Below, one piece after another: positions 43,845 through 53,375 of a stretch of 64,000 nt of DNA. The notes under the pieces were generated by a model. It made no database searches. It was not told where the DNA came from and worked only from the letters and a program-made list of their open reading frames with translations. This DNA comes from Pseudobutyrivibrio sp. (GTDB lineage Bacteria > Bacillota > Clostridia > Lachnospirales > Lachnospiraceae), in NCBI GenBank assembly GCA_017557435.1, contig JAFYYR010000004.1, positions 1-64,000 of the forward strand, written 5' to 3'. Position 1 is the first letter of the stretch, and every line of letters starts with the position of its first letter. The position numbers were made by a program, and so were the translations under genes.

Positions 43845-44324
43845 TTATTTATGATAAGGCTCATTTTTCATAATGCGCATGGCCCTATATATCTGTTCCA
43901 ATAAAACAACTCGCATAAGCTGATGAGGGAAAGTCATCTTTGAAAATGAAATCTGGTAATCACATCTAGAATAAACATCATCAGACAACCCTAACGAGCC
44001 GCCAATAACAAAAACTATTGAACTGTTTCCTTGGATACCAAGATTCTCAATGTATTTTGAAAAAGCAACAGAATCTAACTGCTGCCCAAGAATTGCCAAA
44101 CCGATAACAAAGTCCCTATCATTAATATGCTTAAGTATTCTCTCGCCCTCTTTGTTCTTGACAATAGCCATCTCTGTCTCAGATGCATTCTCAGAAGTCT
44201 TCTCATCAGGCACCTCAACAATGGACAAAGAACAGTATTTTGAAAGGCGTTTAGTATACTCCTCAATCGCTTGTGTATAGAACTTTTCTTTTATTTTTCC
44301 TACGCATAGAATTTTTACATTCAT
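43845..44324 (-). CDS. rlmH: 23S rRNA (pseudouridine1915-N3)-methyltransferase
   Basis: RlmH (159 residues) methylates pseudouridine 1915 in helix 69 of 23S rRNA. It begins with the family N-terminus MNVKILCVGKIKEKFY and has the SPOUT knot with FVIGGSLGLSDDVYSRCDYQISFSKMTFPHQLMRV. The start at 44324 is certain by homology, yet no Shine-Dalgarno precedes it, and a good promoter places transcription start at about the ATG, so the mRNA may be leaderless. It heads the long row of minus-strand genes toward pdp, phoH and beyond. Confidence 0.96.
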   Translation of the reverse strand: MNVKILCVGKIKEKFYTQAIEEYTKRLSKYCSLSIVEVPDEKTSENASETEMAIVKNKEGERILKHINDRDFVIGLAILGQQLDSVAFSKYIENLGIQGNSSIVFVIGGSLGLSDDVYSRCDYQISFSKMTFPHQLMRVVLLEQIYRAMRIMKNEPYHK

Positions 44325-44331
44325 GTTATTT

Positions 44332-44360
44332 ATTTTAGACTATTTATGGGGATTAAACAA
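44332..44360 (-). promoter_or_regulatory. rlmH promoter (predicts leaderless mRNA)
   Basis: On the minus strand a -35 TTGTTT (44355-44360) and a -10 TAAAAT (44332-44337) are 17 bases apart. Only 7 bases separate the -10 from the rlmH ATG, which places the expected start of transcription at about 44325. Confidence 0.6.
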
Positions 44361-44379
44361 CTAAATATAGATAAAAGAA

Positions 44380-44413
44380 AAAGCAAAAGACACGCCTGCG
44401 GTGACGTGTCTTT
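44380..44413 (-). terminator. Terminator after the TPR protein gene
   Basis: On the minus strand AAAGACACG and CGTGTCTTT (44386-44413) form a 9-bp stem with a GC-rich loop, followed by TGCTTTTTCTTTT. It lies about 130 bases beyond the stop codon, and the intervening 3' region shows nothing else that I can support. Confidence 0.8.
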
Positions 44414-44541
44414 CAAAGGGAGAATAATGTTATGAAAAATGTATCTCTTAATGAGATGATGTTATATTACAATTAAATTATGTTTAAAAAACGTGTTAAT
44501 TGTGAACAAACTGTGAAACATTATTCGTGCCCATATTTATT

Positions 44542-45684
44542 CTAATTTATGAAATATCCGCCCATATAAATAGGGCTCTCATTGCCATTTGAATCAATAA
44601 CAACAACTGATAATACACAAGAACCTGTGGTCAAGACAAATGGTCCATTGTACTCAATACCACCGCTTGATGGATTGGATCCGTCTAATGAATAATAAGC
44701 TGTGCAACCTTCTGGAACATCTATAGAAATAGTCTGCTGACCAGCGTATGTACCAGCTTCTGGCGTTACTTTTGGTTTGGTAAGTTCCGGAATTTTAACG
44801 GTATATGATTCACTTACAACATCAGAATAATCACCGTCAGAATTCAAAGCAACAGCTTTAATTTCAAGTGTTCCTTCTTTTAAAACGATCCCCTTTGTAT
44901 AAAGCTTACCAGAGGTAATTGGATTTTTACCATTTGTTGTATAGAAAATCTGGCACCCCTTTGAAGCAGAAAGGAAAATAGTCATTTCATCCTCATATGT
45001 ACCACTCTTTTCTGAGAAAGTCGGAGGTGTTACAAAATAACTGCTAATCATCTGATATATTTCATCATTAGGAGCTAACTCTGCAAGCTTATGTATACTA
45101 TCAAGATCTTTTAATGCCGAATAGGATTTTAAAAGGTATGTATAAATCTTAATATTAGTAGGGTCAAGTTCTCTTGCTTTAGAAAGGTACTCAACAGACT
45201 TTTTGTATTCCTTTACCCTATAATACATACGTCCCATACCATAAATAGCTTCAAAAGAATCATCATCCATAGAATATGCTTCTTCATACAAAGTAAGAGC
45301 CTTGGCATAATTGCCATTCTCTTCTGCCTCAACAGCGCTATTCATAAGATTGTTGTATGTATGATTGCCCATGTATGAACCAATAACACAGAACAATAAG
45401 ACAAAAAACAAAGCAAATGCACCAAGATAAATTAATAGATGCTTTTTATCTAGGTAAGGCACCTTCTTGGCAGCGGCCTTGTGAAGAGGCTTAACTTCAG
45501 GTGTATTTTTATAAACACCTGTAGCAAATTTCTCTTCTTTAGCTTTTTTCTTGTCCTCAACAACCCTAGAAAGAAGTTCTTCTTCTAAAACGTCGTAATC
45601 AGGCACGAGCTGAATAGGCTCCCCACAATGTGGGCAGTATAAAAGCTTTGATTCAATTTCTTCTCCGCATTTTTTACATTTCAT
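44542..45684 (-). CDS. Zinc-ribbon membrane protein with TPR and chitobiase-C-terminal-like repeats
   Basis: The 380-residue protein starts with a zinc ribbon (CKKCGEEI...CPHCGE), then one membrane segment (about 88-107), TPR helices (about 110-205, ALTLYEEAYSMDDDSFEAIYGMGRMYY) and two beta domains of the CHB_HEX_C type (about 225-300 and 305-380). Each beta domain carries the motif YYT/YYS-x-DGSNP or YTTNGKNP. Cytoplasmic zinc finger and external repeats suggest a sensor or scaffold in the envelope. It is 6 bases after fhs and ends at a terminator. Confidence 0.8.
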   Translation of the reverse strand: MKCKKCGEEIESKLLYCPHCGEPIQLVPDYDVLEEELLSRVVEDKKKAKEEKFATGVYKNTPEVKPLHKAAAKKVPYLDKKHLLIYLGAFALFFVLLFCVIGSYMGNHTYNNLMNSAVEAEENGNYAKALTLYEEAYSMDDDSFEAIYGMGRMYYRVKEYKKSVEYLSKARELDPTNIKIYTYLLKSYSALKDLDSIHKLAELAPNDEIYQMISSYFVTPPTFSEKSGTYEDEMTIFLSASKGCQIFYTTNGKNPITSGKLYTKGIVLKEGTLEIKAVALNSDGDYSDVVSESYTVKIPELTKPKVTPEAGTYAGQQTISIDVPEGCTAYYSLDGSNPSSGGIEYNGPFVLTTGSCVLSVVVIDSNGNESPIYMGGYFIN

Positions 45685-45690
45685 AGTCGA

Positions 45691-47361
45691 TTAGAAAAGT
45701 CCTGTAATTACTCCGTCATCTGTAACGTCGATATTATTAGCTGCTGGAACCTTTGGAAGACCTGGCATAGTCATGATGCTTCCTGTTACAGCAACAACGA
45801 ATCCTGCACCTGCTGAAGCATAGACCTCACGTACGTTGATAGTGAAATCAGTAGGTCTACCAAGCTTAGTAGCATCATCAGAAAGAGAATACTGTGTCTT
45901 CGCCATACAAACTGGGAAATCAACCATACCAAGATCCTGAATTCTCTTAAGTTCCTTTAATGCTGCAGCTGAATATGTTACATCACTTGCACCATAAATC
46001 TCAGTTGCAACAGTCTTGATCTTATCCTCAAGAGAAAGGTTATCCTGGTAAAGTGGCTTGAAATTGCTCTCCTTATTCTCAAGAACATAAAGAACTTTCT
46101 TAGCAAGTTCAACTCCACCTTCGCCACCTTTTTCCCATACTTCAGAAAGGGCGAACTCGCAACCTCTCTCCTGACAGAAGTCCTTAACAAAATTAGTCTC
46201 AGCTTCTGTATCAGTAATGAATGAGTTAAGAGTTACAACTACTGGAACACCGTACTTCTGAAGATTTTCAATGTGCTTTTCAAGGTTAACAATACCCTTC
46301 TTCAAAGCATCTAAATTCTCTGTAGTAAGGTCAGCCTTTGGTACGCCACCATTGTATTTAAGAGCACGAATTGTTGCCACAAGTACAACAGCATCTGGCT
46401 TAAGGCCAGCCATTCTACACTTAATATCAAAGAATTTCTCAGCACCTAAATCGGCGCCGAATCCAGCCTCTGTAATTGTAATATCCGCAAGCTTCATAGA
46501 TGCCTTAGTTGCACGAACTGAGTTACATCCATGGGCGATATTAGCAAAAGGACCACCATGAACAATAGCTGGAGTATGCTCAAGTGTCTGAATAAGGTTA
46601 GGCTTAAGGGCATCCTTTAATAAAGCTGCCATAGCTCCTGTTGCCTGTAAATCATCAGCAGTAACTGGCTTACCATCAAATGAGTAAGCAACAATAATTC
46701 TACCAAGACGCTTCTTAAGGTCATGCATATCATCTGCAAGACAAAGAATAGCCATGATTTCGGATGCAACTGTAATAACAAAATGGTCTTCTCTAACCAT
46801 TCCATCCATTTTTGAGCCAAGTCCAACCACGATATTTCTAAGGACTCTATCATTCATGTCAAGGCATCTCTTCCAAACAATCTGTCTAGGATCGATTCCA
46901 AGTGAATTTCCCTGCTGAATATGATTATCAAGCATAGCTGCTAATAAATTATTAGCTGATGTAATAGCATGAAAATCGCCTGTAAAATGAAGGTTTAAGT
47001 CCTCCATTGGTACAACCTGTGCATATCCACCACCTGCAGCTCCACCTTTGATACCAAAACATGGTCCAAGTGAAGGCTCTCTAAGAGCAAGACAAGCTTT
47101 TTTACCAAGAACACCCATCGCCTGACCAAGACCTACTGAAGTAGTAGTCTTACCCTCTCCGGCTGGTGTAGGATTGATGGCGGTAACAAGTACAAGCTTA
47201 CCATCCTTGTTGCTTTGGATTTTAGAAAGCAATTCATCAGAGAATTTAGCCTTATATTTGCCATATAACTCTAAATCATCCTCTTGTATATCAAGGCTCT
47301 TAGCAACCTCCTTGATATGAATCATCTTTGCTTCCTGTGCGATTTGAATGTCTGACTTCAT
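45691..47361 (-). CDS. fhs: Formate--tetrahydrofolate ligase
   Basis: This 556-residue enzyme makes 10-formyl-THF from formate, THF and ATP for purine, formyl-Met and one-carbon metabolism. The P-loop is [17 protein letters not shown] (near 65-81), followed by [24 protein letters not shown], which is diagnostic of the family. The C-terminus [16 protein letters not shown] is intact. It suits an anaerobe that produces formate with pyruvate formate-lyase. Its neighbour ftsK is 16 bases upstream. Confidence 0.97.
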   Translation of the reverse strand: MKSDIQIAQEAKMIHIKEVAKSLDIQEDDLELYGKYKAKFSDELLSKIQSNKDGKLVLVTAINPTPAGEGKTTTSVGLGQAMGVLGKKACLALREPSLGPCFGIKGGAAGGGYAQVVPMEDLNLHFTGDFHAITSANNLLAAMLDNHIQQGNSLGIDPRQIVWKRCLDMNDRVLRNIVVGLGSKMDGMVREDHFVITVASEIMAILCLADDMHDLKKRLGRIIVAYSFDGKPVTADDLQATGAMAALLKDALKPNLIQTLEHTPAIVHGGPFANIAHGCNSVRATKASMKLADITITEAGFGADLGAEKFFDIKCRMAGLKPDAVVLVATIRALKYNGGVPKADLTTENLDALKKGIVNLEKHIENLQKYGVPVVVTLNSFITDTEAETNFVKDFCQERGCEFALSEVWEKGGEGGVELAKKVLYVLENKESNFKPLYQDNLSLEDKIKTVATEIYGASDVTYSAAALKELKRIQDLGMVDFPVCMAKTQYSLSDDATKLGRPTDFTINVREVYASAGAGFVVAVTGSIMTMPGLPKVPAANNIDVTDDGVITGLF

Positions 47362-47377
47362 TTCCTAATAGACTCCC

Positions 47378-50071
47378 TTACTGTGCTTTTAATAGTTCCT
47401 CAAACTCTGATATAGACATACGGATTTCTCTAGGCTTGGTGCCCATTTCCGGACCAACCACCCCTGCTTCTGCAAGTTGATCCATAATACGGGCTGCTCT
47501 ATTGAAACCTATTCTAAAGTTTCTCTGGAGATATCCAATAGAACCCTTTTGATTTTCTATAACAAGACGACCAGCTTCAGCGAACAAAGCATCTCTGGAG
47601 TTGTCTATTTCTCCAGTGATAGAAACTGCTGAGCTAGAGGCCTCAGAGTTTTGAATTTGTGCCTCAATATCAGAATCATAATCGGCTGCTTCGTTGTTAG
47701 ATTTAAGGAAATCAACAACTGAACTTACTTCGTCATCGCTGACGAAAGCGCCCTGGATTCTGACAGGTTTTGAAAGATTCTGAGGTGCGTAAAGCATATC
47801 ACCATTACCAAGTAGGTCCTCAGCTCCATTCATATCGAGAATAACTCTCGAATCATTTCCTGACGAAACAGAAAAAGCAATTCGAGAAGGGACATTAGCT
47901 TTAATTAAACCTGTAATAACATTAACAGTTGGCTTCTGTGTAGCAATAATCAAATGAATACCAGCAGCACGAGCCAGCTGCGCAAGACGAACAATTGAGT
48001 CCTCAACATCTGCTGCCGCAACCATCATAAGATCAGCAACCTCATCAAGGATAATTACAATCTGTGGCATCTTCTGTCTCTTTTCCTCAGGTACTGTATC
48101 TGGAAGAGAATTGCTTGCCACCTTTTCATTGAAACCTTCTATGTTACGAACTCCAGCAGCTGCTAAAAGCTCGTATCTATCTGTCATTTCCTTAACTGCC
48201 CAATGAAGTGCTCCGGCTGCTTTTTTAGCATCAGTAATAACAGGAAGAAGCAAATGCGGAATTCCGTTATATACTGAAAGCTCAACCATTTTAGGGTCAA
48301 CCATTATCATCTTAACTTCTTCAGGTGTAGCATGATAAAGAATACTCATGATAATAGTATTGATACAAACTGATTTACCTGAACCAGTAGCACCTGCAAT
48401 AAGCAAGTGTGGCATCTTTTCTATATTGCCAACGATTACCTTGCCTGAAATATCCTTACCTACGCAGAAAGATATCTTAGACTTGGCAGTCTTAAATTCC
48501 TTAGAGGATACAAGCTCCTTAAAGGAAACCATTGATTTAACTTTATTTGGAACCTCAATACCGATGGCGGATTTTCCAGGAATAGGTGCCTCTATTCGCA
48601 CATCAGTAACAGCCATGTTAAGCTTGATATCATCCTCAAGGTTAAGAACCTTAGATACTCGGGTACCTTCCGCAATCTCAAGCTCATAACGAGTAACTGA
48701 AGGACCGAGTGTAACCTCTGTTACATTAGCCTGAACGCCAAAATTACTAAGGGTTCTCTGTAGCTTGCCAGCCATCTCGGCAAGATATTCTTTTGAATCT
48801 CCACCGGTGTTCTTAGCATCCTTAAGAAGAGAAATAGGCGGAAGCTTAAAGGCCTTTTTAGGCTTATTGCTTGTATTTGTAATTGAATTTCTAATAGTCT
48901 CTGCAGTCTGATTAATATCCTCAGCAGATGCCTTTTCCTTTTTAACTGGTGCCTCAGCAACAGGTGTAGATGCAACTGAAGCAGGCTCAGTAGGCTCAGG
49001 TGTATTAATAACAAACGGAGTTTTATTAATAGGCTCAGCTACAGTCTGGACTGGAGCTGGAATAGGCTCTGAAACAGCAGGTTGCTGCTCTGCAGAAAAC
49101 TTATGACTACTCTTTTTCTTCTCTCCAGCGCGAAGCTTATGACGGCTAGTCTTAGTAATTTCTAAGTCGCTTTCGCCCTCCGCCATATTAAATCTAATTT
49201 CTTCTACCCCATCACCTAAAGCAGCTGATTCAAAGGAATCTGAAGCAAGTGTTGTATCACTAGTAATACCACTGTATTTTCTCTCGCGTCTAGGACCATC
49301 CTTTTGACTCATCTGCTGACGCTCAAGCTCTTTTTGTTCCTGAATTCTATTGAGAACTGCCTGTCTATCAGAATTAAATCTTGTCTGATTAGCTTCGCGT
49401 TCCATAAGCATACGCTCACGTCTAGCTCTTCGCTTAGCTGCCGCTCTGTCTGCATGGTACTGCGAGGTCCTTTGAACTCTATCAAAGGCAAATCGCTCAA
49501 TAATAATGATTACGCAAACTATCATTACAATTAAATCGATAAGATATGCACCAAGAAGGCCAAAGCTATCGTAAATACCATATACAATAAGCCCTCCAAT
49601 AAGACCGCCCCCATTATGACTTTCCTTTGAAAAAGCAAATGCATCAAGTGGCAATTTAATATCCTGACCGTGCATTAAAAGTTCAACGAATGTAGCTATA
49701 AAAATAAGCAATATAAAGCCAGCCACAACCTTTGCAATTGCGACCCTATTACCGTAGTTTGAAATTATAAAGAATGCTGAAAATGCTACCATGAATGGTA
49801 AAACATATTGAATAATGCCAAAGACTCCAAAGAAGAAATTAGCTATAGCATTACCAATCAATCCACCAATTCCAAAATTGCTAACACAGAGCAAAATACA
49901 CATTCCTATTGAGCCCCAGAGAATTATCTCTCTAGTAGAATCCTGAAAAAATGGGTCTTCAAACTCATTCTCTTCAACCTTTTTTGATTTTGCTCTAGTG
50001 TTGCTTTTTTTAGAACTAGTACCTTTTGTATTTGATTTTCTTGTAGAATTATTCTTCCCTTTTGTTGCCAA
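47378..50071 (-). CDS. ftsK: DNA translocase FtsK/SpoIIIE
   Basis: This 897-residue translocase pumps chromosomal DNA through the septum and aids dimer resolution with Xer. Four or five N-terminal membrane segments (about 48-190) follow a basic Lys/Ser/Thr-rich tail. A long Pro/Ala/Glu linker (about 220-400) leads to the motor with Walker A GATGSGKS and Walker B IVIILDEVADLM. The C-terminal gamma domain (RNFRIGFNRAARIMDQLAEAGVVG) reads polar KOPS/SRS sites. It pairs functionally with the Xer recombinase at 12006. Confidence 0.95.
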   Translation of the reverse strand: MATKGKNNSTRKSNTKGTSSKKSNTRAKSKKVEENEFEDPFFQDSTREIILWGSIGMCILLCVSNFGIGGLIGNAIANFFFGVFGIIQYVLPFMVAFSAFFIISNYGNRVAIAKVVAGFILLIFIATFVELLMHGQDIKLPLDAFAFSKESHNGGGLIGGLIVYGIYDSFGLLGAYLIDLIVMIVCVIIIIERFAFDRVQRTSQYHADRAAAKRRARRERMLMEREANQTRFNSDRQAVLNRIQEQKELERQQMSQKDGPRRERKYSGITSDTTLASDSFESAALGDGVEEIRFNMAEGESDLEITKTSRHKLRAGEKKKSSHKFSAEQQPAVSEPIPAPVQTVAEPINKTPFVINTPEPTEPASVASTPVAEAPVKKEKASAEDINQTAETIRNSITNTSNKPKKAFKLPPISLLKDAKNTGGDSKEYLAEMAGKLQRTLSNFGVQANVTEVTLGPSVTRYELEIAEGTRVSKVLNLEDDIKLNMAVTDVRIEAPIPGKSAIGIEVPNKVKSMVSFKELVSSKEFKTAKSKISFCVGKDISGKVIVGNIEKMPHLLIAGATGSGKSVCINTIIMSILYHATPEEVKMIMVDPKMVELSVYNGIPHLLLPVITDAKKAAGALHWAVKEMTDRYELLAAAGVRNIEGFNEKVASNSLPDTVPEEKRQKMPQIVIILDEVADLMMVAAADVEDSIVRLAQLARAAGIHLIIATQKPTVNVITGLIKANVPSRIAFSVSSGNDSRVILDMNGAEDLLGNGDMLYAPQNLSKPVRIQGAFVSDDEVSSVVDFLKSNNEAADYDSDIEAQIQNSEASSSAVSITGEIDNSRDALFAEAGRLVIENQKGSIGYLQRNFRIGFNRAARIMDQLAEAGVVGPEMGTKPREIRMSISEFEELLKAQ

Positions 50072-50089
50072 AATAAAACCTCATATTTA

Positions 50090-51538
50090 TTAACCAATTA
50101 AATAGTTATAAATATTTTCGTATTTTTCCTTTTGTACGGCCCATGAATAATTTTTACTCATGCCCCTTTCAATCATCTTATTCCATTGAGCCTTTTTCTC
50201 GAAGTATATAAATTTACTATAGTTGACAGTATTAAGAAGCTCATCTCCATTGTAATTAGCAAAGGAGAATCCATCACCTGTCTTCATGTATTCATTATAT
50301 GCCTCAACAGTATCACTAAGTCCGCCAGTCTCTCTGACGATAGGAACTGTTCCATATCTAAATGAAATAAGCTGTGTTAAGCCACATGGCTCAAATCTGG
50401 ATGGCATTAAAAATGCATCCGCAGCCGCATAGAGCTTGTGTGCAAGTCCATCATCATAGCAAATATTAGCTGAAATCTTCTCTGGATACTTCCAAGCATA
50501 ATGTCTGAACATATTCTCATACTTAGATTCTCCGGTACCGATAACCACTAACTGAGTGAAATCATCTACGATTCCCTCTATGCAGTAATTAATAAGGTCT
50601 AATCCCTTTTGATCAGTTAGACGAGAAATAAGACCTATCATATATTTTTTAGAATCAACCTCAAGTCCAAGCTCCTCCTGAAGCTTAGTCTTGTTGGTTT
50701 TTTTCTTCTGTCTAAAATTAGAAATGTCGAAATTCTTGTAAATCTTAGGATCTGTAGCAGGATTATAAACCTCGTTATCAATGCCATTAATAATACCCTG
50801 CATATCATAATGACGTGCTCTAAGGAGTCCATCTAGCCCTTCGCCATAGTAAGGCATCTGAATTTCGTCGCAGTATTTAGCGGAAACAGTTGTAATGTAG
50901 TCAGCATATACAAGGCCGCCCTTAAGCATATTTCCGCACTTTTTATACTCAAGCTTGTCAGGTGTAAACAAATTGTAAGAAAGACCAGAAATACCTGCAA
51001 CAGTCTTGGTGTCCCACATACCCTGAAACTTAAGATTATGTATAGTCATAACTGACTTCATTCCCCAGAAAAACTGGTCTCCCTGGAAATCATTCTTAAG
51101 ATATACAGGAATGAAGCCTGTCTGCCAATCATGACAATGAATAAGATTAGGCTGAAATCCTATAAGTGGAAGCATAGAAAGAACAGCCTTATCAAAGAAA
51201 ATAAACTTCTCTAAATCCCATCTATCCTCAGCGTAAGGATAGAAGCAATCAAAATAATCATGATTATCTATGAAATAGAATATAACACCATCTAATTCAT
51301 ATTCAAAAACCCCAACATACTTTGTACCAACAAGTGGTCCCATATTCATTTGGAAACTAGTAAGATACTTAAAGTCCTTTTTATATTTTTCAGGAATAAA
51401 TGTGTAATATGGCAAAACAACTCTAACATCAAAGTATTCCTTGGAAAATTCTTTTGGTAAGGCACCGCAAACATCTGCCAAGCCACCGGTTTTAACAAAT
51501 GGAACGCACTCACTAGATGCAAAAAGTATTTTGTTCAT
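50090..51538 (-). CDS. glgA: Glycogen synthase (ADP-glucose type)
   Basis: GlgA (482 residues) is a GT5 glycosyltransferase that extends alpha-1,4-glucan from ADP-glucose. The N-terminal KTGGLADVCGALP (16-28) binds the nucleotide sugar. The C-terminal half has GLISRLTDQKGLDLI and PSRFEPCGLTQLISFRYGT with the catalytic Glu. No other glycogen gene (glgC, glgB, glgP) is nearby. It lies between yebC and ftsK, so its grouping is by position and not pathway. Confidence 0.95.
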   Translation of the reverse strand: MNKILFASSECVPFVKTGGLADVCGALPKEFSKEYFDVRVVLPYYTFIPEKYKKDFKYLTSFQMNMGPLVGTKYVGVFEYELDGVIFYFIDNHDYFDCFYPYAEDRWDLEKFIFFDKAVLSMLPLIGFQPNLIHCHDWQTGFIPVYLKNDFQGDQFFWGMKSVMTIHNLKFQGMWDTKTVAGISGLSYNLFTPDKLEYKKCGNMLKGGLVYADYITTVSAKYCDEIQMPYYGEGLDGLLRARHYDMQGIINGIDNEVYNPATDPKIYKNFDISNFRQKKKTNKTKLQEELGLEVDSKKYMIGLISRLTDQKGLDLINYCIEGIVDDFTQLVVIGTGESKYENMFRHYAWKYPEKISANICYDDGLAHKLYAAADAFLMPSRFEPCGLTQLISFRYGTVPIVRETGGLSDTVEAYNEYMKTGDGFSFANYNGDELLNTVNYSKFIYFEKKAQWNKMIERGMSKNYSWAVQKEKYENIYNYLIG

Positions 51539-51606
51539 TGATTAAACCCCTCAATCAATCTTTATATTAGTGGGAAAAACCACTCATTTACTGGAAGACG
51601 CAGCTT

Positions 51607-52335
51607 TTACTCATCCCAATTATGATATACATTCTGAACATCATCATCTTCATCTAAAAGATCAAGAATCTTATTGATTTTGTAGAGATCCTGCTCATCT
51701 GAAAGCTCAACATAAGTCTGAGGAACCATTGTAACCTCAGCGTCAGCCATAGGAATATTCTCAGCCTCAAGTGCCTCTCTAACTGCAGAGAAATCCTCTG
51801 GAGTTGTGTATACTTCGAAGCAATCATCCTCTTCTGAGAAATCCTCAGCTCCAGCATCAAGGGCAATCATCATAAGATCATCAGCATCCATAGAGCAATC
51901 CTCTTTAGAGATGATAATCTGTCCCTTTTTATCAAACATAAATGAAACGCAACCAGGAGTACCGATGCTTCCGCCGCCCTTAGTAAATGCAGAACGAACA
52001 TTAGCAGCTGTACGGTTACGGTTATCTGTAAGACAATCTACGATAATAGCTGTACCGTTTGGACCATAACCCTCGTATGAAACAGACTCCCAATTAACTG
52101 AGTTCTGGTCACCAGCAGCCTTTTTGATACCATTTTCAATTGTGGCATTTGGTACATTGTTAGCCTTAGCTTTTGCGATAACATCACGTAACTTAGAATT
52201 ATTATTAGGGTCTGGACCGCCTTCCTTAACTGCTACAGCAATCTCACGACCAATTATTGTAAAAATCTTTCCCTTTGCAGCATCATTCTTCTCTTTTTTG
52301 TGCTTAATGTTAGCAAATTTTGAATGTCCTGACAT
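51607..52335 (-). CDS. yebC: YebC/PmpR-family protein
   Basis: This 242-residue protein belongs to the YebC/PmpR/TACO1 family. Members were named as transcription regulators; recent work on some YebC proteins points to a role in translation of proline-rich stretches. Start [23 protein letters not shown] and the central [23 protein letters not shown] are diagnostic. A good promoter precedes it. It heads yebC-glgA-ftsK-fhs-TPR; a 68-base gap follows it with only a weak AGTGG/CCACT hairpin. Confidence 0.94.
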   Translation of the reverse strand: MSGHSKFANIKHKKEKNDAAKGKIFTIIGREIAVAVKEGGPDPNNNSKLRDVIAKAKANNVPNATIENGIKKAAGDQNSVNWESVSYEGYGPNGTAIIVDCLTDNRNRTAANVRSAFTKGGGSIGTPGCVSFMFDKKGQIIISKEDCSMDADDLMMIALDAGAEDFSEEDDCFEVYTTPEDFSAVREALEAENIPMADAEVTMVPQTYVELSDEQDLYKINKILDLLDEDDDVQNVYHNWDE

Positions 52336-52375
52336 AAAATTCTTTTACCTCTCTTCTATTAATAAATCTCAAAAA

Positions 52376-52404
52376 ATTATATCAAATCACAGGTACTTAT
52401 TCAA
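52376..52404 (-). promoter_or_regulatory. yebC promoter
   Basis: On the minus strand a -35 TTGAAT (52399-52404) and a consensus -10 TATAAT (52376-52381) are separated by 17 bases. The -35 overlaps the stop region of the upstream CBS-domain gene. Confidence 0.75.
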
Positions 52405-53281
52405 CGTGACTTTTCCTTCTAACAAAAACCTCTCCAATGACTTTTTCATCAACATTTTTAATGAAATATACGAAATTATCATCTTCAAGTCTGAAGCTCT
52501 TGCCATCCTCTGGAATCTTTCCATAGAGAGAAATCAAATAACCATTAAGTGTCTCGAAATCATCGGAAAGCTTAACACCAATTTTCTCCTCTACTTCTTC
52601 AAGACTGCATCCACCATCCATGATAAAAGTATCATCTGGACGCACCTCTATAGATGCCTCGTCATCGTCATGCTCATCAGATATATCACCAACAATCTCT
52701 TCTAATATATCCTCCAATGAAAGCAAACCGGACACCTGACCATACTCATCTAATACAATAACCATATGGCGCTTTTTAGACTGCATTTTAGCAAAAAGTG
52801 TATTAATTCCGTGGGTTTCAGGCACAAACTCAGCAACAGACATCAAATCCTTAAGATCCTTAACTTTTAAGTTATCAATATCCTTGTCATAGTAGGTTAA
52901 GATATCTTTAATGTGTAAGATACCTATAATATTGTCTAAATCCTCAATATAAACAGGATAACGGCTCATATTGTTATCATTAATGAAGGAAATAGCCTCA
53001 CGCAATGTGGACTCTCCATCAATGGCTACAATATTCTTTCGGTGGGTCATGATATCCTTAACATCAGTGTCAGAAAACTCAAAAATGTTTTGAATCATCA
53101 CAGCCTCTGAAGCAAGAATATTACCATCCTCATGGCCTTCGTTAACCAGAGAAATAACATCTTCCTCGGTGACATTCTCCTGTTTTGAACGTCGATACAG
53201 AATAATAAGTCCTATAAGTTCAACAATCGCAAGTACTGCAAGAACAATAATTAAAACATAGGGATTCGACCCGTCTTCCAT
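52397..53281 (-). CDS. CorC/HlyC-like CBS-domain protein with a single membrane segment
   Basis: The 294-residue product has one membrane helix (about 6-27), a CBS pair (about 75-195; IMTHRKNIVAIDGESTLREAI and FAKMQSKKRHMVIVLDEYGQVSGLLSLEDILEEIVGDI) and a C-terminal CorC_HlyC domain (about 210-290). The multi-pass DUF21 membrane domain of most family members is missing, so it is closer to the soluble CorC form with an added anchor. Mg2+ or Co2+ homeostasis is the family role. The ATG at 53281 has AAAGGAG; a TTG at 53296 overlaps that site and is rejected. Confidence 0.85.
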   Translation of the reverse strand: MEDGSNPYVLIIVLAVLAIVELIGLIILYRRSKQENVTEEDVISLVNEGHEDGNILASEAVMIQNIFEFSDTDVKDIMTHRKNIVAIDGESTLREAISFINDNNMSRYPVYIEDLDNIIGILHIKDILTYYDKDIDNLKVKDLKDLMSVAEFVPETHGINTLFAKMQSKKRHMVIVLDEYGQVSGLLSLEDILEEIVGDISDEHDDDEASIEVRPDDTFIMDGGCSLEEVEEKIGVKLSDDFETLNGYLISLYGKIPEDGKSFRLEDDNFVYFIKNVDEKVIGEVFVRRKSHVE

Positions 53282-53334
53282 ATAAACTCCTTTCAAAAAT
53301 AGGTTAATAAGACACTAATATTTTACCATAAGTC

Positions 53335-53369
53335 ATAAAAAAAGACTAAACTTTATAAAGTCTAGTCTT
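53335..53369 (-). terminator. Terminator after the rex partner gene
   Basis: On the minus strand AAGACT(A)GACTTT and AAAGTTTAGTCTT form a stem (53342-53369) followed by TTTTTTTATG. The stem starts within about 6 bases of the stop codon at 53376. Confidence 0.85.
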
Positions 53370-53375
53370 AAGTGT

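Noticed and set aside
44432-44476. Tiny plus-strand frame MKNVSLNEMMLYYN with AGGGAG upstream
   Set aside because: It has only 14 codons, lies in the 3' region of a minus-strand gene and has no plus-strand promoter. The ribosome-site match is likely chance.
52124-52705. 193-residue plus-strand frame across yebC and the CBS-domain gene
   Set aside because: It spans two real genes and their promoter on the other strand, and reads as an antisense shadow.
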